64,000 nt of DNA from Galbula dea (GCA_013399015.1 VWZX01006814.1:3508699-3572698), one strand, 5' to 3'; positions 47,705 to 61,000 are shown, numbered from the stretch's first letter. A program made the numbers and translations. The notes: generated by a model not told the origin, from the sequence alone.

Positions 47705-48024
47705 CTAAAAGGATTGAAGAAAGGTAAGAAGAGTTTCAGAGTTTTATGTTCCCTTTTCTAGTTTAATGAGCATACAGACAACTTTTCACATCACTGAGTC
47801 TTTCCCACAGGTACCTATCTAATAATTCTGAACGTGCCTGGAAAGACCCCTACACTGAATGCCAATCAAGACAACCATTTTCCCTTTTATTTAGCTTTTC
47901 AAGTAAAGACACCAGTGACTAGTCACCTCAGCTTTGTTGCTGCATCTTAAGATAGAAAGGGAGGAAAAATACAACAACTCAGATGCTAAATATTTAAATT
48001 AGTCTCTTAAGAAAATGTATGTAC

Positions 48025-48129
48025 TTGATAGGTTTTTATCATTTCTTGACAGTTTTTCCTTATCTGGTCTGCTTCTTCTTTTGCTTCAGTTAACTTTGTC
48101 ACCGTATCTTTGAGGCGCTCCTTGGTTTC
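48025..48129 (-). CDS. CCDC186: CCDC186 coding exon 6, residues 423-457
   Basis: Acceptor TCTGTAG|GAA, donor TATCAA|GTACAT. Reads ETKERLKDTVTKLTEAKEEA and then DQIRKNCQEMIKTYQ. The donor lacks the usual exon-terminal G (CAA|GTACAT), so it may be a weaker site. Confidence 0.94.
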
Positions 48130-48647
48130 CTACAGAAACAGTAATAAAACATGGGTTACATTTATCTTAACTTAACCTGAGAAAAGCATCTCTCAAAATA
48201 GAACTGTTTCAGTGTAGAAAGAATCAACAAGAAGAAAATACATCCAGCATCGTTTTAGCTCTTCCTTCCACCTGACTATCACTTTATGCAATTTCATTTG
48301 TTCCAACCCTGAAAGCACAATAAAAGGATTTCTTGGTTATGTGCTATGCACATTTTCAGATGGTAAGTTTAACTTTATCACATAAATACTAAACTGACAG
48401 TTCATACAAAAAACCTAACCTAACAAATTAAGTCACCAGATTAAACAGAATCCCCCTATGCATCTTCCCCTCACACCCTCTCAACATTTCCATTTAGTAT
48501 CAGTATCTTTAATAGAAAAATTCTGACTTTTGCTGCAGGAATTCAAATTAAACAAAAAACACTTTTATACTCTATAAAAAGTAAGCAGTATAGCAACTAC
48601 ATTTTTCTGACTGTATTTTCATGTCATAGTATCAGTACTTCACTAAC

Positions 48648-48767
48648 CTTGTGTGAATCCATTTCTGTTTTCAATTTGTTCTGAGCCCATTTTACTTTGA
48701 TAACATGAGAATTGATTTCTTCTTTCAATTTTTCTATTTCTTTGCTGAGTCGAGTGGCTTCACCATC
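48648..48767 (-). CDS. CCDC186: CCDC186 coding exon 5, residues 383-422
   Basis: Acceptor TTCTTAG|GAT, donor CACAAG|GTTAGT. Reads DGEATRLSKEIEKLKEEINS and then HVIKVKWAQNKLKTEMDSHK, closely matching human. Confidence 0.95.
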
Positions 48768-49094
48768 CTAAGAAGATTTCACAGACTTTGTATTATTTAA
48801 ATCATCCCGTACTTGTACAACAAAATTCCTGCTCCAGTGTCAAATGAAGAGCTGTTTTTTCCCTTCATGTCTGGATTTTACAAAAGCATGCACATGCTTG
48901 AGAGCGCTCAATAAATGCTTTAGCCTATATAATATAGCTAAAAGCCCCAAACCATTAGCATTCTGGTTTGAACAGAAAGGTAAGGCTGCACTCCGGTTAA
49001 TACACATGAATGTTATGTATCTGTTAAAAGGCAAAGCATAGTCTAGTGTTCTGATCCAAAATAATTATCTCCTGGATAAGCTACACAGTCCTTT

Positions 49095-49135
49095 TTTTGC
49101 TCCCCCTCTCCCCCCTTTTTTGGGGGGGAGCAAAA
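49095..49135. repeat. Intronic inverted repeat (hairpin-forming)
   Basis: TTTTGCTCCCCC (49095-49106) is mirrored by GGGGGAGCAAAA (49124-49135); inside, a C-run, T-run and G-run can pair further. In the intron between CCDC186 coding exons 4 and 5. Confidence 0.85.
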
Positions 49136-50239
49136 GGATGAGGAAATACCAGTTTGAATGTGGTATGGTCATATAATATACAGACAAAAATCACTACACC
49201 AATGGAATGGTATTACCAAGTACACTGGGGTAGTGTAGTGTGAGCACTGACAGCAAAATGTATGCAAGTCAACATCCTTTCCTGGCACAAGTTAGCAATT
49301 TAATAAAAGTACACTGCTGGCATCATCTTCTACACCAGTATCCACAAACCACTACATCAAGCCCAATTTCCAAACTGTTTCTGAAGTCCTAGTCTCAGCC
49401 TAGCAAAAAAGTTTAAAGGAGCACCATATGAGGGCAGTACAGTTCCTGTAAGGCTCTAGTGCAACCCTTCAGGAGTTACAAGGACAGACAGTATGTTAAG
49501 TTTTGTTTAGGAAACCTGAAGTAAAGCTCCCACTTCCTGCTCACGTGAGAGGACATTGAGGTAACTTTTTGTTTCAGAAGCATAATTTTTAGAACTCGCA
49601 TGAAGATATCTTTTTCTGATCTTTCTGCGTGTAGTATAAATGCTCAGAAGAGGCCCAAATCAGAGTTTGAATTCAATTTATCAGTTTTTGGATCTTTCAC
49701 ATGAAATAAAATTGTGAAGCACAGCTATGAAGCACAATACAAAAAGACATGGATAGTTTAAAAGGCTGCTAGGAATCTCTTAAAAAGAATGGCAATTTTT
49801 TGGATTTGGGCCTGAAAAATCCTACTGCTTTATTACCATTTTTTAGTAGTACAAAAGAGAAAATACAGAGTGAAAACACAGAAAAAAATAGCAAAAAAAC
49901 CCTGCAATAATTTAATGCCATTACAGCCTCTAAAACAAAAAAATCTAAACAAGCGAGAAATTTCCTACAAATCCAGGCATCTGCAACAAGCAGTCTTTTC
50001 AGTTTTGTCAAAAAAGCATCTAATGTTCCACAAACTAACATTCAGGAAAATGTTAAAAGGAACTTCAAAAAGACAACAATGAGAACTTAACAACTTCTTT
50101 CCCTTCCCTTGAAGGAAAGGGGTTTTCACAACTATACAGCAAATCCAAATTAAAACAGACTGCCTGGACCAAGTATGATAGCAAACATGTATTGGTAGTG
50201 TTTTTCATCAATTCACTCCTACAGCAATACCAAGAGTAC

Positions 50240-50452
50240 CTTAGTTTCATAGAGCTGGTGCAATCTTCCTTTTTCCTGAGAGAGTTGTTTGATTTTATTA
50301 GTATGCTTTTCTATTTCTTTGTTTGCATCTCTCACTCTTCTCTCAAGTATCTCCTTTTCCTTCCTGAGGTCTAGGGACTCCTTCTCCCCTCGGACGTATT
50401 TCATCACCATTGTTTCCTTTTCATGGCGTGCTTCTTCACATTTCTTGTTTGC
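50240..50452 (-). CDS. CCDC186: CCDC186 coding exon 4, residues 312-382
   Basis: Acceptor TTTCAAG|GCA, donor ACTAAG|GTACTC. Includes MVMKYVRGEKESLDLRKEKE and NKIKQLSQEKGRLHQLYETK, among the most conserved parts of the protein. Confidence 0.96.
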
Positions 50453-51357
50453 CTTGAAAAATATTAAAATACAATTCATCAATTTGGTATTTTATAATTA
50501 GCTTTTATAGACATCACTGGATATTTTTAGTTTTGCAGTACAATAGCATAACAAAGTATGATCCCACTTAAGTACTGGCATTACTCATACTTCGAAGATT
50601 AAAGATGTATCTAAGCAGCTGCAGTTTCACAGCTAAACATCTCAAATGAGTTATCAACACATTAGCAATTTGGAATGTAATTTTTTGTTTCAGAAGGAAA
50701 GAAGTGTGTTTGGTAAATTTTAGTAACGAAATAATTTTGTGAATTCCCACTACCAGTCTTCTGTCTTCCCTCATCCACATGCCAACTGCACAATCAGTGT
50801 TCAGTGGCTCATTTTTCAGATGGCTTATTTTCAGTGGATTATTTTAACAGATTCCTCTCCTCCCGTACTAAACAAATAAAAAGTCAGACACTGAGCTTTT
50901 GAATTGATACAACGGAGAAAATACTTGGCAAAATATGATATTAGGAAGCAAAAAAAATAATCTTCTAAGTAATATAGGAGACAAAATTATCTTTGTGCTG
51001 CAATTGAGAAAAATATTAATTTAGCAATAGCCTGTCTGAAAAGAGCCACTGCTGGCTTTTACCTCCTTTCAAATAAAGATCAGCTTACAGGCAACGAAAA
51101 GGACATTTTCTTGGGGGCTGAATCCATACATATTAACCTACACATTAAAAAGAGTTACCAGGCACTCTAGAATGTTAACAGCTATTTAGAAAATCACTGA
51201 TGCCAGTTATCATAAATGCATACAGAACTGCATGCTAGTACTCTCAGTTTTGGAAAATTCCACCTTACTTACTGGTCTAACAACCAAGGCTACATGTTTC
51301 CTACAAGAAGCCAGCTTGTTCATAAGATGTTCAGTAATTATAGGTTCTTCATATTAC

Positions 51358-51486
51358 CTGTTCCATTCGAAAGGCCATCTCCTTATGCAACTGCTGAATA
51401 GCATTTTTGGCTGCTGCATCTTGAGTTAAAAGTTTGTCTTTACTAGCTTTCACTTCTTTATTAAGCTCTTCAATTCTTGCTTCCAG
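51358..51486 (-). CDS. CCDC186: CCDC186 coding exon 3, residues 269-311
   Basis: Acceptor CTTTTAG|CTG, donor GAACAG|GTAATA. Reads LEARIEELNKEVKASKDKLL and then AAKNAIQQLHKEMAFRMEQ. Found by homology and phase. Confidence 0.95.
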
Positions 51487-52375
51487 CTAAAAGGTAATAT
51501 TATGACATAATCACAGAAAGAATAAGACTTTGATCATGTTCTGCAGAGAACAAAATTAGATGCTTCAGCAGATATTTACCTGTATTTTACACCTGCCAAG
51601 CTGCAACCATCCGTATCTACATCCAGCTTTACGTTACAGTACAAGCATGAAAGATAATTCTCAAATCAAGTGCAACACTATGCACAGTAACCTACTACAC
51701 AAAAAAATTAGATTGACAGCAAATGCTGAGATGCCAGAGCAGAGTTGGCTCTTATCTGAAGTTGCTTCACCTTGTACTCTTGTTGCTACCCCTTTGCTAT
51801 AACCTCTACTGTGCCAGCAAAGCACTCATGCATCCATACTGAAGTGGACTGGAAATTAATTCATTGAAAAATAATTCAGCAAATAAAGAGGCACTTAGTC
51901 ATTGTGCTGGCACTATGTGAATCAAGTCAAAGACTTGATCCAGCTGAAGAATAATTACTAATGTTCAACTGGAACACTTCCCAGAATGTGTTGACTGCAC
52001 AGCCACGCAAGTCCAGTACATGAAGCAGTAGCACTAGGGCAAGAGCAAGTGATGGCTACCTAAGCTGTAGTTCTGCCCAAAGGTTGTTCAAATTGTGCCT
52101 TAGCGACTATCCTCTTGTTCTAGGGGAAACTCTGTTCACCAAGGTTAGGTTTTATAGTTTGGTTTGGTTTTGGAAAAGGGGTCAGGTGTAAAAAGGCACA
52201 GCATCTCAGGGTCAGTATCTTACATTTTTGTGCAATTCCAAGCTGCTACATAAAAGGCAAGAACAACCTACATGCTTCTGTTACCACAGAATGAGTTATC
52301 ACACCCTGTTCACCTTTCAAAGTGAATCATTGCCCATACAGTTTGCTTACAGTTGTGAGTGCAGTTCCCTCACAA

Positions 52376-52449
52376 GTTTTTGGTGTTTTTCTTTTTAAGG
52401 TTTTTGCTGTTGTTGTTGTTGGGTTTGGTGTTTGGATTTTTTTTTTCCA
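52376..52449. repeat. GT/T-rich low-complexity patch
   Basis: T-rich sequence with GTTGTTGTTGTTGGGTTTGG, similar in flavour to the longer tract at 57.9 kb; intronic. Confidence 0.7.
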
Positions 52450-53423
52450 GAATGGGTTAAGGCAATTGCTGCATGATACAGCTTCATGAAGTCCTACAGG
52501 GCTGTCATGGAAATACAGACAAGACAGAATGAATAAGCTGCTCATACTGATTTATTGAGGCAAACGCAATTCCAATTTGTAGATTAAAAAATAAGACTTT
52601 TCAACTCCAATTTCAATCACATCATGGATTTTCAGAGTCTTCGAAATTAACCAAATACAGACTAAGCTTCTACATAGGTGAATACATTCCTCTGGAACAC
52701 TACAAACCCAACACACCACTTTGAGAACAGATTTCTGTGCAATGTAGACATTAACAGAGAAACCTGACAATAAGGGTATTATCACCAGTACTCTGACAAA
52801 CTGAAATTAGTATTTTAAATGTGATCTCATGCCAGATTTCTAAACTGTAATCTGTATAGTCAGTCTATAACGCTGGTCAACCATCTGTGTGAACATTAGG
52901 AAGTAATTGTAACAGACAAGCAGTGACATCTGATCTAATACCTTTTCTTTCCACACTAAAACCAGCCCACACCATGTTCCTCTATGTTCCACACTACATT
53001 CCTCTTTGGCCTGTCAGGGTTCTAACAATTCACTGGGAAAATGCCTGTATATAGTAACCAATAATACCAAAATAACATGCAAGACCACAGTTAACATGCT
53101 CTACTCTTTATATACATTAAACATACTGTTAATGTTTAACTACTGTAACCACACTCCCATCTACTTCTATTAGTCAATGCAGTAATTAACAGATGACAAA
53201 TTAAGATTTATGTGTTTATGTCTATGTACACGAAATAAATCATCTTATCAGATAAAAGACTGAATGTGTTATTTTTTGTAGGAAGGTCTAAGAGGCCTTC
53301 AACATACACTGTCTCCAGCAGGAAGCCAAGATGCACAAACAAGGATGTCTGGTTGAACGGTGGCAATAGTGACATTGTATACTGATGAGGAACAAAACAG
53401 CACTTCTGGTTTGTTATCTGTAC

Positions 53424-53550
53424 CTGTTTAATAATGCTGAGGTGCTGCTTTTCTGTTTCTGTTCGTTTTTTCAATTCATCTTTGAAGTTGTCCTTTTCTG
53501 AGCAAATTTCCAAAATCAGCTCCTGATGTTTTTTATTTTCTTTAATCAAT
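53424..53550 (-). CDS. CCDC186: CCDC186 coding exon 2, residues 226-268
   Basis: Acceptor TTTACAG|ATT after a long T-rich pyrimidine tract, donor AAACAG|GTACAG. Reads LIKENKKHQELILEICSEKD and KDELKKRTETEKQHLSIIKQ. Marks the start of the continuous coiled coil. Confidence 0.95.
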
Positions 53551-54205
53551 CTGTAAAAAAAAAAACAAAAAAACAACCACACAAAACTCAGAAGCTACAT
53601 TGTCACAACTGCTGAATAAACAGAGTTTAACAAAGTTTATAAGCCATGCAATTCAAAAGTCTTCCCATAAAATGTAGTAAAACAGCAGTTTATCTGTATA
53701 TGACATTTCCAACTCGAAGAATAGGTCTCAACTAACCAGCAGGTTCACTAGGCTATGACAAGAGACTGAACACTACTTGAAAAAGTCACTTCAAACTCAT
53801 AAACAAAACACACATTGCAGGAGTTAGTAATTATAAAGATTAATTCCTCCAAAGAAATATATGAACTGAATGAATCACGGATTATTTTTGTATCACCATT
53901 ATTTTTACAGTAGCTAAGTAATTTTAAACACTGGCATGCTATTCAAATTCAACTGAACATTTGGCTATTTAGTTCCTGTCAAATTCCACAAGAATTCAGA
54001 GATCTAAGCACACACTTTTATTTACAAGTATCTAACACAAGTAAAAATAGTTCCTCACTGAAAGAAGTTTTTTAAAAAATCATAAACTGTCCTTATAACA
54101 ACTCACTAGAGACTACTTGTTTCATACCAAATCATCATACACAGCTGCACACAACATGCAACCAGTACACACCTCCAACTGTGATCAGCATACTCAAATA
54201 CTCAC

Positions 54206-54896
54206 TTTTTTATAGTTTGTTCTTGCTCCAGGTATTTATCTTGCACGCATTTTTCAAACACAGCCAAGACATGTTCACCCTTCTGCACACCATTTGGGAA
54301 TTTCTGTTCCTTCGAGAAATCTGTAGATAAGAGTTCAGACTCTATTTCCTTTAGTAAAAGCTCCTGTGAGGAAGTCTGCTGTATTGTGGAAATAAGCTTC
54401 TTTGTGCAGTCTGTGTCATAAAGGCTTTCCGAATAGATTTTATCACTCGATTTTTTCACAAAGTTAGACTCCCCCTTTAGCTCCTGTAATATTTCCATTA
54501 ATGATTGTTCTGTTTGATTAGTTTGGGGATCTGGTCGTTCTAATTCTTCACTAGATAAATGATCTGGTTTTGCAGAACCTTCTACTTTCCCAGAGCAGAT
54601 AGTGGCACAGCAGTCTGTCCCTCCACACTGCTGGTCCCGACTTTCTGCCAGGGTACCATTGCTGTTTATGCCAATAGCTGTTGAATCCTGGTTCGAGGAC
54701 AGCAATCTCGATTCCCTTTCCAAGGCACCAACATCATCTCCACCAGAACTGATGCTTGAGCAGTCCTTGGTTCCAGATGGTTTATCAGACTTCTCATTAT
54801 CTGGGGACTTGGAAGATGCATCGTCTGACAGATTGCATGGCTCCAGCGTGCTTTGGATTTCTGTTGAATATTCTTCCATCATTTCCCTTTGGAAAT
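54206..54896 (-). CDS. CCDC186: CCDC186 coding exon 1 with start codon, residues 1-225
   Basis: The exon begins after acceptor TTCTAG at 54897-54898 and carries only 14 bases of 5' UTR before ATG at 54882-54880; a second ATG follows directly. Donor is AAAAA|GTGAG. The first 130 residues are acidic, Ser/Asp-rich, predicted disordered and poorly conserved; conservation with human rises from YSESLYDTDCTKKLIS and through EIESELLSTDFS to GEHVLAVFEKCVQDKYLEQE. Start chosen as the first in-frame Met inside the exon; an earlier start in an upstream exon is not excluded. The placement matches human, where the start is in the second exon. Confidence 0.92.
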
Positions 54897-57864
54897 CTAG
54901 AAGTAGAATCCACATTATACAACATTATATTAAAAACCAAAATGAAAAGAGATTGAGATGGGGGAAAGAAAGGCTATGGGAAAGTAAAACTCATGTATCT
55001 AAATATTTTTGCTGTTTAAGTGTTATGCAGTTTGTTAATCTTCCAGCCTGACTTAAGTAAGAGCTCCAAGTTTCTCTAAAGGAGGGTGATGAATGAAGGA
55101 TAGCAAACAAGAAGTAGTGGACTAGTATACCCCAATAAAACTGTAGAGCATTTTAGAATTAATAATTCTATCATTTAAATCCACAAAAACCAGTAATCAC
55201 CTCTGAAAAATGCTTCAGACATAACAAAATTATGGAGAATCTAAAGCCTTACAGCTTTCATTTTCCTACACATGATTTCAAAGCAATAATGTCTTGGCTT
55301 ACTCATTTTCACAACATAGGGTGACTCTCTCATCCAGCCAGAATATTCAACTTCCTTACTGTCACATCCTCACTCACCACGCAAAACGTATCTGTACCCA
55401 CCAACCTAAAGGAAGGGTCTGGAGGAGGATGGGGGTGAGATTCTCTTTTCCCTTCTGCTTTCAAGCAGCCAAAATCCCTTTCTGGAAGAACACAGATGGT
55501 CTGCAGCAGATTTGCACACTCAAAAATTAGCCTGCAGAGCAAACATCTGAGACGCTGAAAAGCTACATAGAATGTGTTCTACTAGTAAGAGAGCACACTA
55601 AGATCCAAAAAGCCAGAACAATTCTGGAAGAGCCCAAGTATAACGTTGTGTCTTTATTCAGGAATCCCAGATGTCAGGTGTCTGGAAAGACTGCTGGCAT
55701 TTTTAGCAGGCACAACAAGTCCTTATATCATTTCCATTAGGAGAAATTCATTAAAAGTTATGACTGCTGTAGATGCAACCCTATCCCCGACACTAGATAA
55801 ATCAGACTATTTAAAAACAAGGGAAATTTTTTCTTTATAAATTCAACTTTGATATTTCAACAATTATCTCAAAGGAAACAGTAACCTTCCCATCTTTAAA
55901 TATCAAACTTGTTTTCATACTTGCTTTCTCATTTGTTTAGCTTTCTCTAACATAGTCACACAGTCCAAGTCATTCACGCTCCAAACCCTGTGCTTTGACT
56001 GAACCTGAAAGGAAACAAACCCCTTTGTCCTGCTTGGCTCCACTCCACCTGAATCCTGCCTTATTAACCAACATTAAGTACTGAGGCACTGTTAAAACAG
56101 AGGGATACATGAATCCCATTATGTCTGTGACTAATTGCTACCACTATCACCTTTCACTATTAGGCACAAAAATCAGATAAGGAAAAAAAATGTAGCAGTC
56201 TCAGCCCAGCTGTTTCTACCAGGAAATACCAAACATAGTTCCACGTACTACCACTTCAGATACTACCACTACTAACTGACACCAACATATGGGCTACTAC
56301 TGCCAATTAACCAACAAGAGGAAAGCATAAAGAAAACAGAGCATAAGGCTGAGAATATGAAAGGCAACATTCCACAAATGGATAACACTCACAAACCAAA
56401 TGACAATTACATATTTTTAAGTAACAAGCAGACCACTTTCCATTTTTGGTTTCAAAGCAAAACCCCTCAATCCTACAGCCCCTAAACCAGTACAAATCAG
56501 TAGAAACCAGAAATCAAATGGTAAGGAAAGCTACAAATGATAATAGAGATGGTGAATGTGAGAGTTTAAATACAATATGAAACTTCTAAGAGGATTCATT
56601 TTACAGATTATTCTCTCATATTAACAAAATCCACAATTTCCCTTTGCTTCAAAGGATTTATGCTTAGGCCAACACTGGAGCCAACTAATCCATCCACTTT
56701 GTCTGTGCAGCCAAACAACTGCTTTTTTGGTATGTAGCTACTTTTTGATAACTTCTGCCAGTAATGAAATTTCATAATGTACTACTGATATTCTAAAATA
56801 AAGAAACAACCCCCACTGACACTCTCAGCTTGCAAGCAAAGAGAATGAATACAACCAAGAAAAAGCACAGTTTGAGAGCAGCAAAACACACTAGTTCCTT
56901 CTTAATTAAAAAGCTGTGAAAAACAACAGTGTTTTGAGACTGTTGCATTTAATACAGTCAATACACATAAGGTAATTTGCAACAATGCAGTTAAGAGGGA
57001 AGAAAAATTCACCATCTAGTATCTGTTCCCTCTTGTCACAGGTAGCTTACAATCCACACACTCAGCTGGAGAAAGACTATCAGTATAAAACTGAGGTACA
57101 ACTTTTTTCTATAGCAGTTACTGTAGCCTCAGTTCTTTCTGACAGTTTCTCTGTAAAGATGAGAGGGGGTTTTGGCTCATTTCAAGCCTTTTCTAAAGTA
57201 CTTTCTAAACTGTTATAAAACCTCCAAAAATGTGCAGTTGTTTGATGTATTACTGCCTCAAAGCTGCTCATTACTGCCCAGCTGCTGCAGTTCACCAATC
57301 CCACGTGAAAAGAAGTGGTAAAATCAGATACACGAATTTCCATGTTGGCTACCGTACCTAAAATCTCCAGTTCAGTTAGCAAACTGGATGGTATTTCTCT
57401 TCATATGAAAGCAAAAGGTGAAAAATACAGCCCTGTTAAGACAGCACATAGGAAACGATCCTAAGTTTTCATTTTATTTTGTTCCTTCCATATATAATTG
57501 ATACAGTGAATTAGTATTAGAGAGAAAGATTAACCTATATGGAAGCAGAAATGCAATTATTTGCATAACTCAATTAGTTGCAGAGCAATAAAATGCCACC
57601 AACTCCATATCCATAATATCAACTGTAAATAAAGCGTAGGTTTTCTAACAAACTCATGGGGAGTTTGAATAGCGACTATACAAACCAGTTAAAGCATACA
57701 AAATTAATTATGATGATTTAGTGTTCCCTGTAGACTTGCTCCAACTTTCATTCTCACCTAGAATATAATTGAACACATTAAGAATGTTGCCAGCCTTTAC
57801 AGTTCCAATATCCTGCATTTTAGATCTGCTCAAATCTACTGGAAACTGTTCATGACCTAAGCAT

Positions 57865-58032
57865 GTGTTTGTCTTTGTGGTTTTTTGGTTTGGGTTTTGT
57901 TGTTCTTTTTTTGGTGGGGTTTTTTGGTTGTTGCTGTTGTTGGTTTTGGTTTGGGGAGGGGGAAGTTGTATGTGTTTGGGGGTTTTTTTAATTGGTTTTG
58001 GTTGGTGGGGTTGGTTTTTTCCCCCCCTAGTG
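57865..58032. repeat. GT-rich low-complexity tract
   Basis: About 170 bases almost purely G and T on the + strand, with many runs of GG to GGGGG separated by T, ending in a C-run. Local expansion of GGTTT-like words. A 70-codon frame through it (Phe/Trp/Gly-rich) is a composition artefact. Confidence 0.85.
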
Positions 58033-61000
58033 CCACCGTGTAGTACTACATTTCATGTTGGAATTACTAACTTTTAAACAGAAATAAAACTTAACTGTCA
58101 TAGGATCACAGTTTATCTTCACACCAGAAATACCCAGACAAAGAAACCATGAGCAGCTGTCAATGCAAGTTCATCTTGATATTCAAATCTCTCTTGAATA
58201 CCCAAAGTTTGTTGTGCCTACCTCAGGCACAACAAATATAGCAGACAACTCCCTTATAAGGCCAGAGACAGAAAACTGCAGTAATGATACTAAAGAAAAG
58301 GCCCTGCTTTGTAAGCAAAAGGGTTTGTGTCAAAGTAACTTAAAATGATCAGCATTGCCAGCCTGGAAGCAGCTAGTTGAAATGAAACATATTAGTATCT
58401 GACTATTTCACATCAAACATACATATAGAGCAAGTCCCAGACAGTATTTGGACATCGGATACGTATCTGATAGCAGGTCCTCATCTTCCCAGGCTTCACA
58501 TCCATCTTCTGTTATACTAGTTATCCTTAAAAGTGACTCTTCCAAAATTAGGGAAGTAATAAGGCAATGGTATCACTCTTACAAAATACTGCATTAAGAA
58601 AACAAAACAGCTTAGTGCCTCTTATGATATCTTCATAAGCTGTCAAAAGCAATCAAAAAAGGAAAATCCTGACTCAAGCAGATCAACTGTTTTATGTAAT
58701 GACATCATGTTTATGCATCAGACAAGCAAATTGTGGTGGGTCACCACGCAGCATGATAGTGAAGTGCCAGGTGAGCACTGGCTGACCTTGTTGTGCTGTT
58801 TTGCTAAGCTTCTACCTTCAACAACTTGCTCTGCTCCTTCCTCGGTGTTGATCATCACCTGAACAGTATGGCAAGTGTCCTGCACCTCAGTCCCCTCCCT
58901 GTGATATTTGTCTCACCCTCACAGTATAGATGCCTTCCACTACTTAAGCCACCTAGGGCAGGAACTTCTTAAATGAGCATTCTGAGATTAGCCCAGCCCA
59001 AGCTTGCCTGCCTGCACACCTTGAATAACTAGCCACCTGTGAGACTGCCACACATCTAGTATGGCATGTGGAAAGCTTTCCGTCACTGGTTTGTAACGCT
59101 TTCTGCTGCTGTGACAGGACTCTTAGCACTCACACAACTGGTATGACCAGCTCTCCTCCTTCTCACAATTACTTTGACACTTAACACACCTTCCCAGCGT
59201 TCCTGCCCCTACTCTAAAGTTCAGGAGGCAGCCGTCTGCGTTTCCCCACAATGCAGTAACACAAAGCAAAGCAAGTGGAAATGCATCAGTTCAAAACCTG
59301 GTGATGTGAGTAGCAGAGAATGAGGAACAGAAACACAGCTCAGTGGAGCTTCCCTTGCAGCAGTAACAGGCCCACGGGCCCTCTCTGCAGATGAACACAA
59401 GTTGCACCCTTCAAAAACTGCATTGGCAGTTAAGTCCTATCATTTTAGTCTCAAAATTTAGGCCCTTTCTCCCTCCATCTCTCTTATTTTCTCTTTCTAC
59501 CTGTTACCAACTATAAAGTGAAATGCAGCTATAAAGAAGGAAGAATGAGGGCGGGGAAAAAAGAATATTAGAGTTGTTCCCTTCCATACATGCTTTCAGA
59601 GTGAATTTGCATTTCAGAGTCCATTCACCGAGCATGAAGAAAGCAGTTTCTCTACCAGTCAGTCCTCCCCTGCCCTCTGCTGAAAAGTGCATTCCTACTT
59701 CTCCAGGGTGCTCCTGACACACTCATCCCTTGGCTGCCCATCAGGCTATCCATTATATTACTTGAAAGTCTTTCCACTCCATTCAGTAGTGCTAATTCCC
59801 AGCCACTGGAAGGTAATTCATGATGAAAGCAATTCCCTGTATGCTTCCTACTGTCTGCACAGATCTAATTAGGAACACAACCTTTCCCAGCTATAACCTG
59901 CTAGCCTGTTATTGGCGGGATGCACTGAGAATCTGGAACATTTTAATTCAATATTATGTCATTTCAAACTGCCTGTCTTTTCAATCTTCTTATAAATCAC
60001 AAATGTGATTCTTGCAAATCCCCGACTACAAAGAACTTTCCTAAGCAGACAAACTATTAATGCTAGCATTTAATTTCATACAATACATAGCTTGACCCAT
60101 TCAACACTTACATTTTAAGTAGTCAAGGAGGAGGAAATGGCTTTGTTTCAGCCAATTTCAAAATATGTGTGGGATGACATCTAAAGAAACATTATAGCTA
60201 TAGGAAGTATTTTCTGAGGTATGACTGTCTGGAAGAATTCACTAACAATAAGGAAAAAAAAGAAAGTGTGTGCTTTGTCACCTAGTAACTATCACAATGG
60301 GGCTCTTACAATAAAGAGATTAAAGAATGACAAGAGGTGTGTGCCTTGGATAGCTCTATAAGCAAACAGACTCACAGTCAAGGTCCCAAGAAATAAAAAT
60401 AACTGTGAGAAGAGAAAAAAATATTAAAACAAAAATTAGAAATTTAAAAATTAGAGCACATCTACAGGGAACACTAAATCATAATTATTTTTCATGCTTT
60501 AACTGATTTGTACAGTCACTATTCAAATTCCCCATGCATTTGTTACAAAAGTTATGCTTTATCTTTGATATTAACTGTGAGATATTATGGACAGGAATTG
60601 GTGGCATTTTATTGCTCTGCAACTGAGTTATGATTCATACTTCACTTGTTGGGTGAGGTTTCTTATTTATTTTTCCAAAACAAACTATCCTCAACTACTG
60701 TCTACTGCTCATCATACTGACCAGCAAAACAAACCTTCCTGTTTTTTCCAATACCGAAGTTATCTGCAATTTGCATGATATCTTTCATACGAACTCCATC
60801 ACGAATGGCTTTCTCAGTCTAACCAATACATCACCCATGATACCACGTAACACTGCAAAAGAAGGAAACTCAAATCCTAGAGATAATTATCTTTTTAACT
60901 GAAGATCATAAAGAAATTAAGATTCAGCTAAATAAGTTCTGTTCTACATGACAAGATACAAAAAGCAGCTCTACTATATACCAGCTGTGTAAAGAGACAA

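Larger units (their letters stand above)
39664..54205 (-). other. CCDC186: Introns of CCDC186 between coding exons
   Basis: Fourteen introns of about 0.3 to 1.9 kb, AT-rich, all GT-AG. No nested gene, RNA gene or CR1 copy was recognised in them. A C/T-G/A inverted repeat lies at 49095-49135 and a GT/T-rich low-complexity patch at 52376-52449. Confidence 0.7.
35695..54896 (-). other. CCDC186: CCDC186 gene, visible part
   Basis: Minus-strand gene with 15 coding exons; joined in frame they give 913 codons plus stop (human about 898 aa). The product is a long, mostly alpha-helical coiled-coil protein. From the family (C. elegans CCCP-1): it acts at the trans-Golgi/endosome, binds RAB2 and the EARP complex, and is needed for dense-core vesicle maturation. 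The sequence shows an acidic Ser-rich N-terminal part (residues 1-200), coiled coil from about 226 to 730, a Ser/Gly-rich break at 730-765 and a conserved C-terminal segment (765-913). Every junction is GT-AG and phase-consistent. The 5' untranslated exon(s) and promoter were not found. Identification rests on near-identity to human in many exons; the gene name is secure. Confidence 0.95.

Noticed and set aside
57865..58077. 70-codon Phe/Trp/Gly/Leu-rich frame resembling a membrane peptide
   Set aside because: Produced by the GT-rich low-complexity tract; codons are almost only G and T.
58740..59420. Possible CCDC186 promoter or first exon
   Set aside because: Slightly higher GC but no CpG cluster, no convincing donor after an untranslated exon, and no other support.
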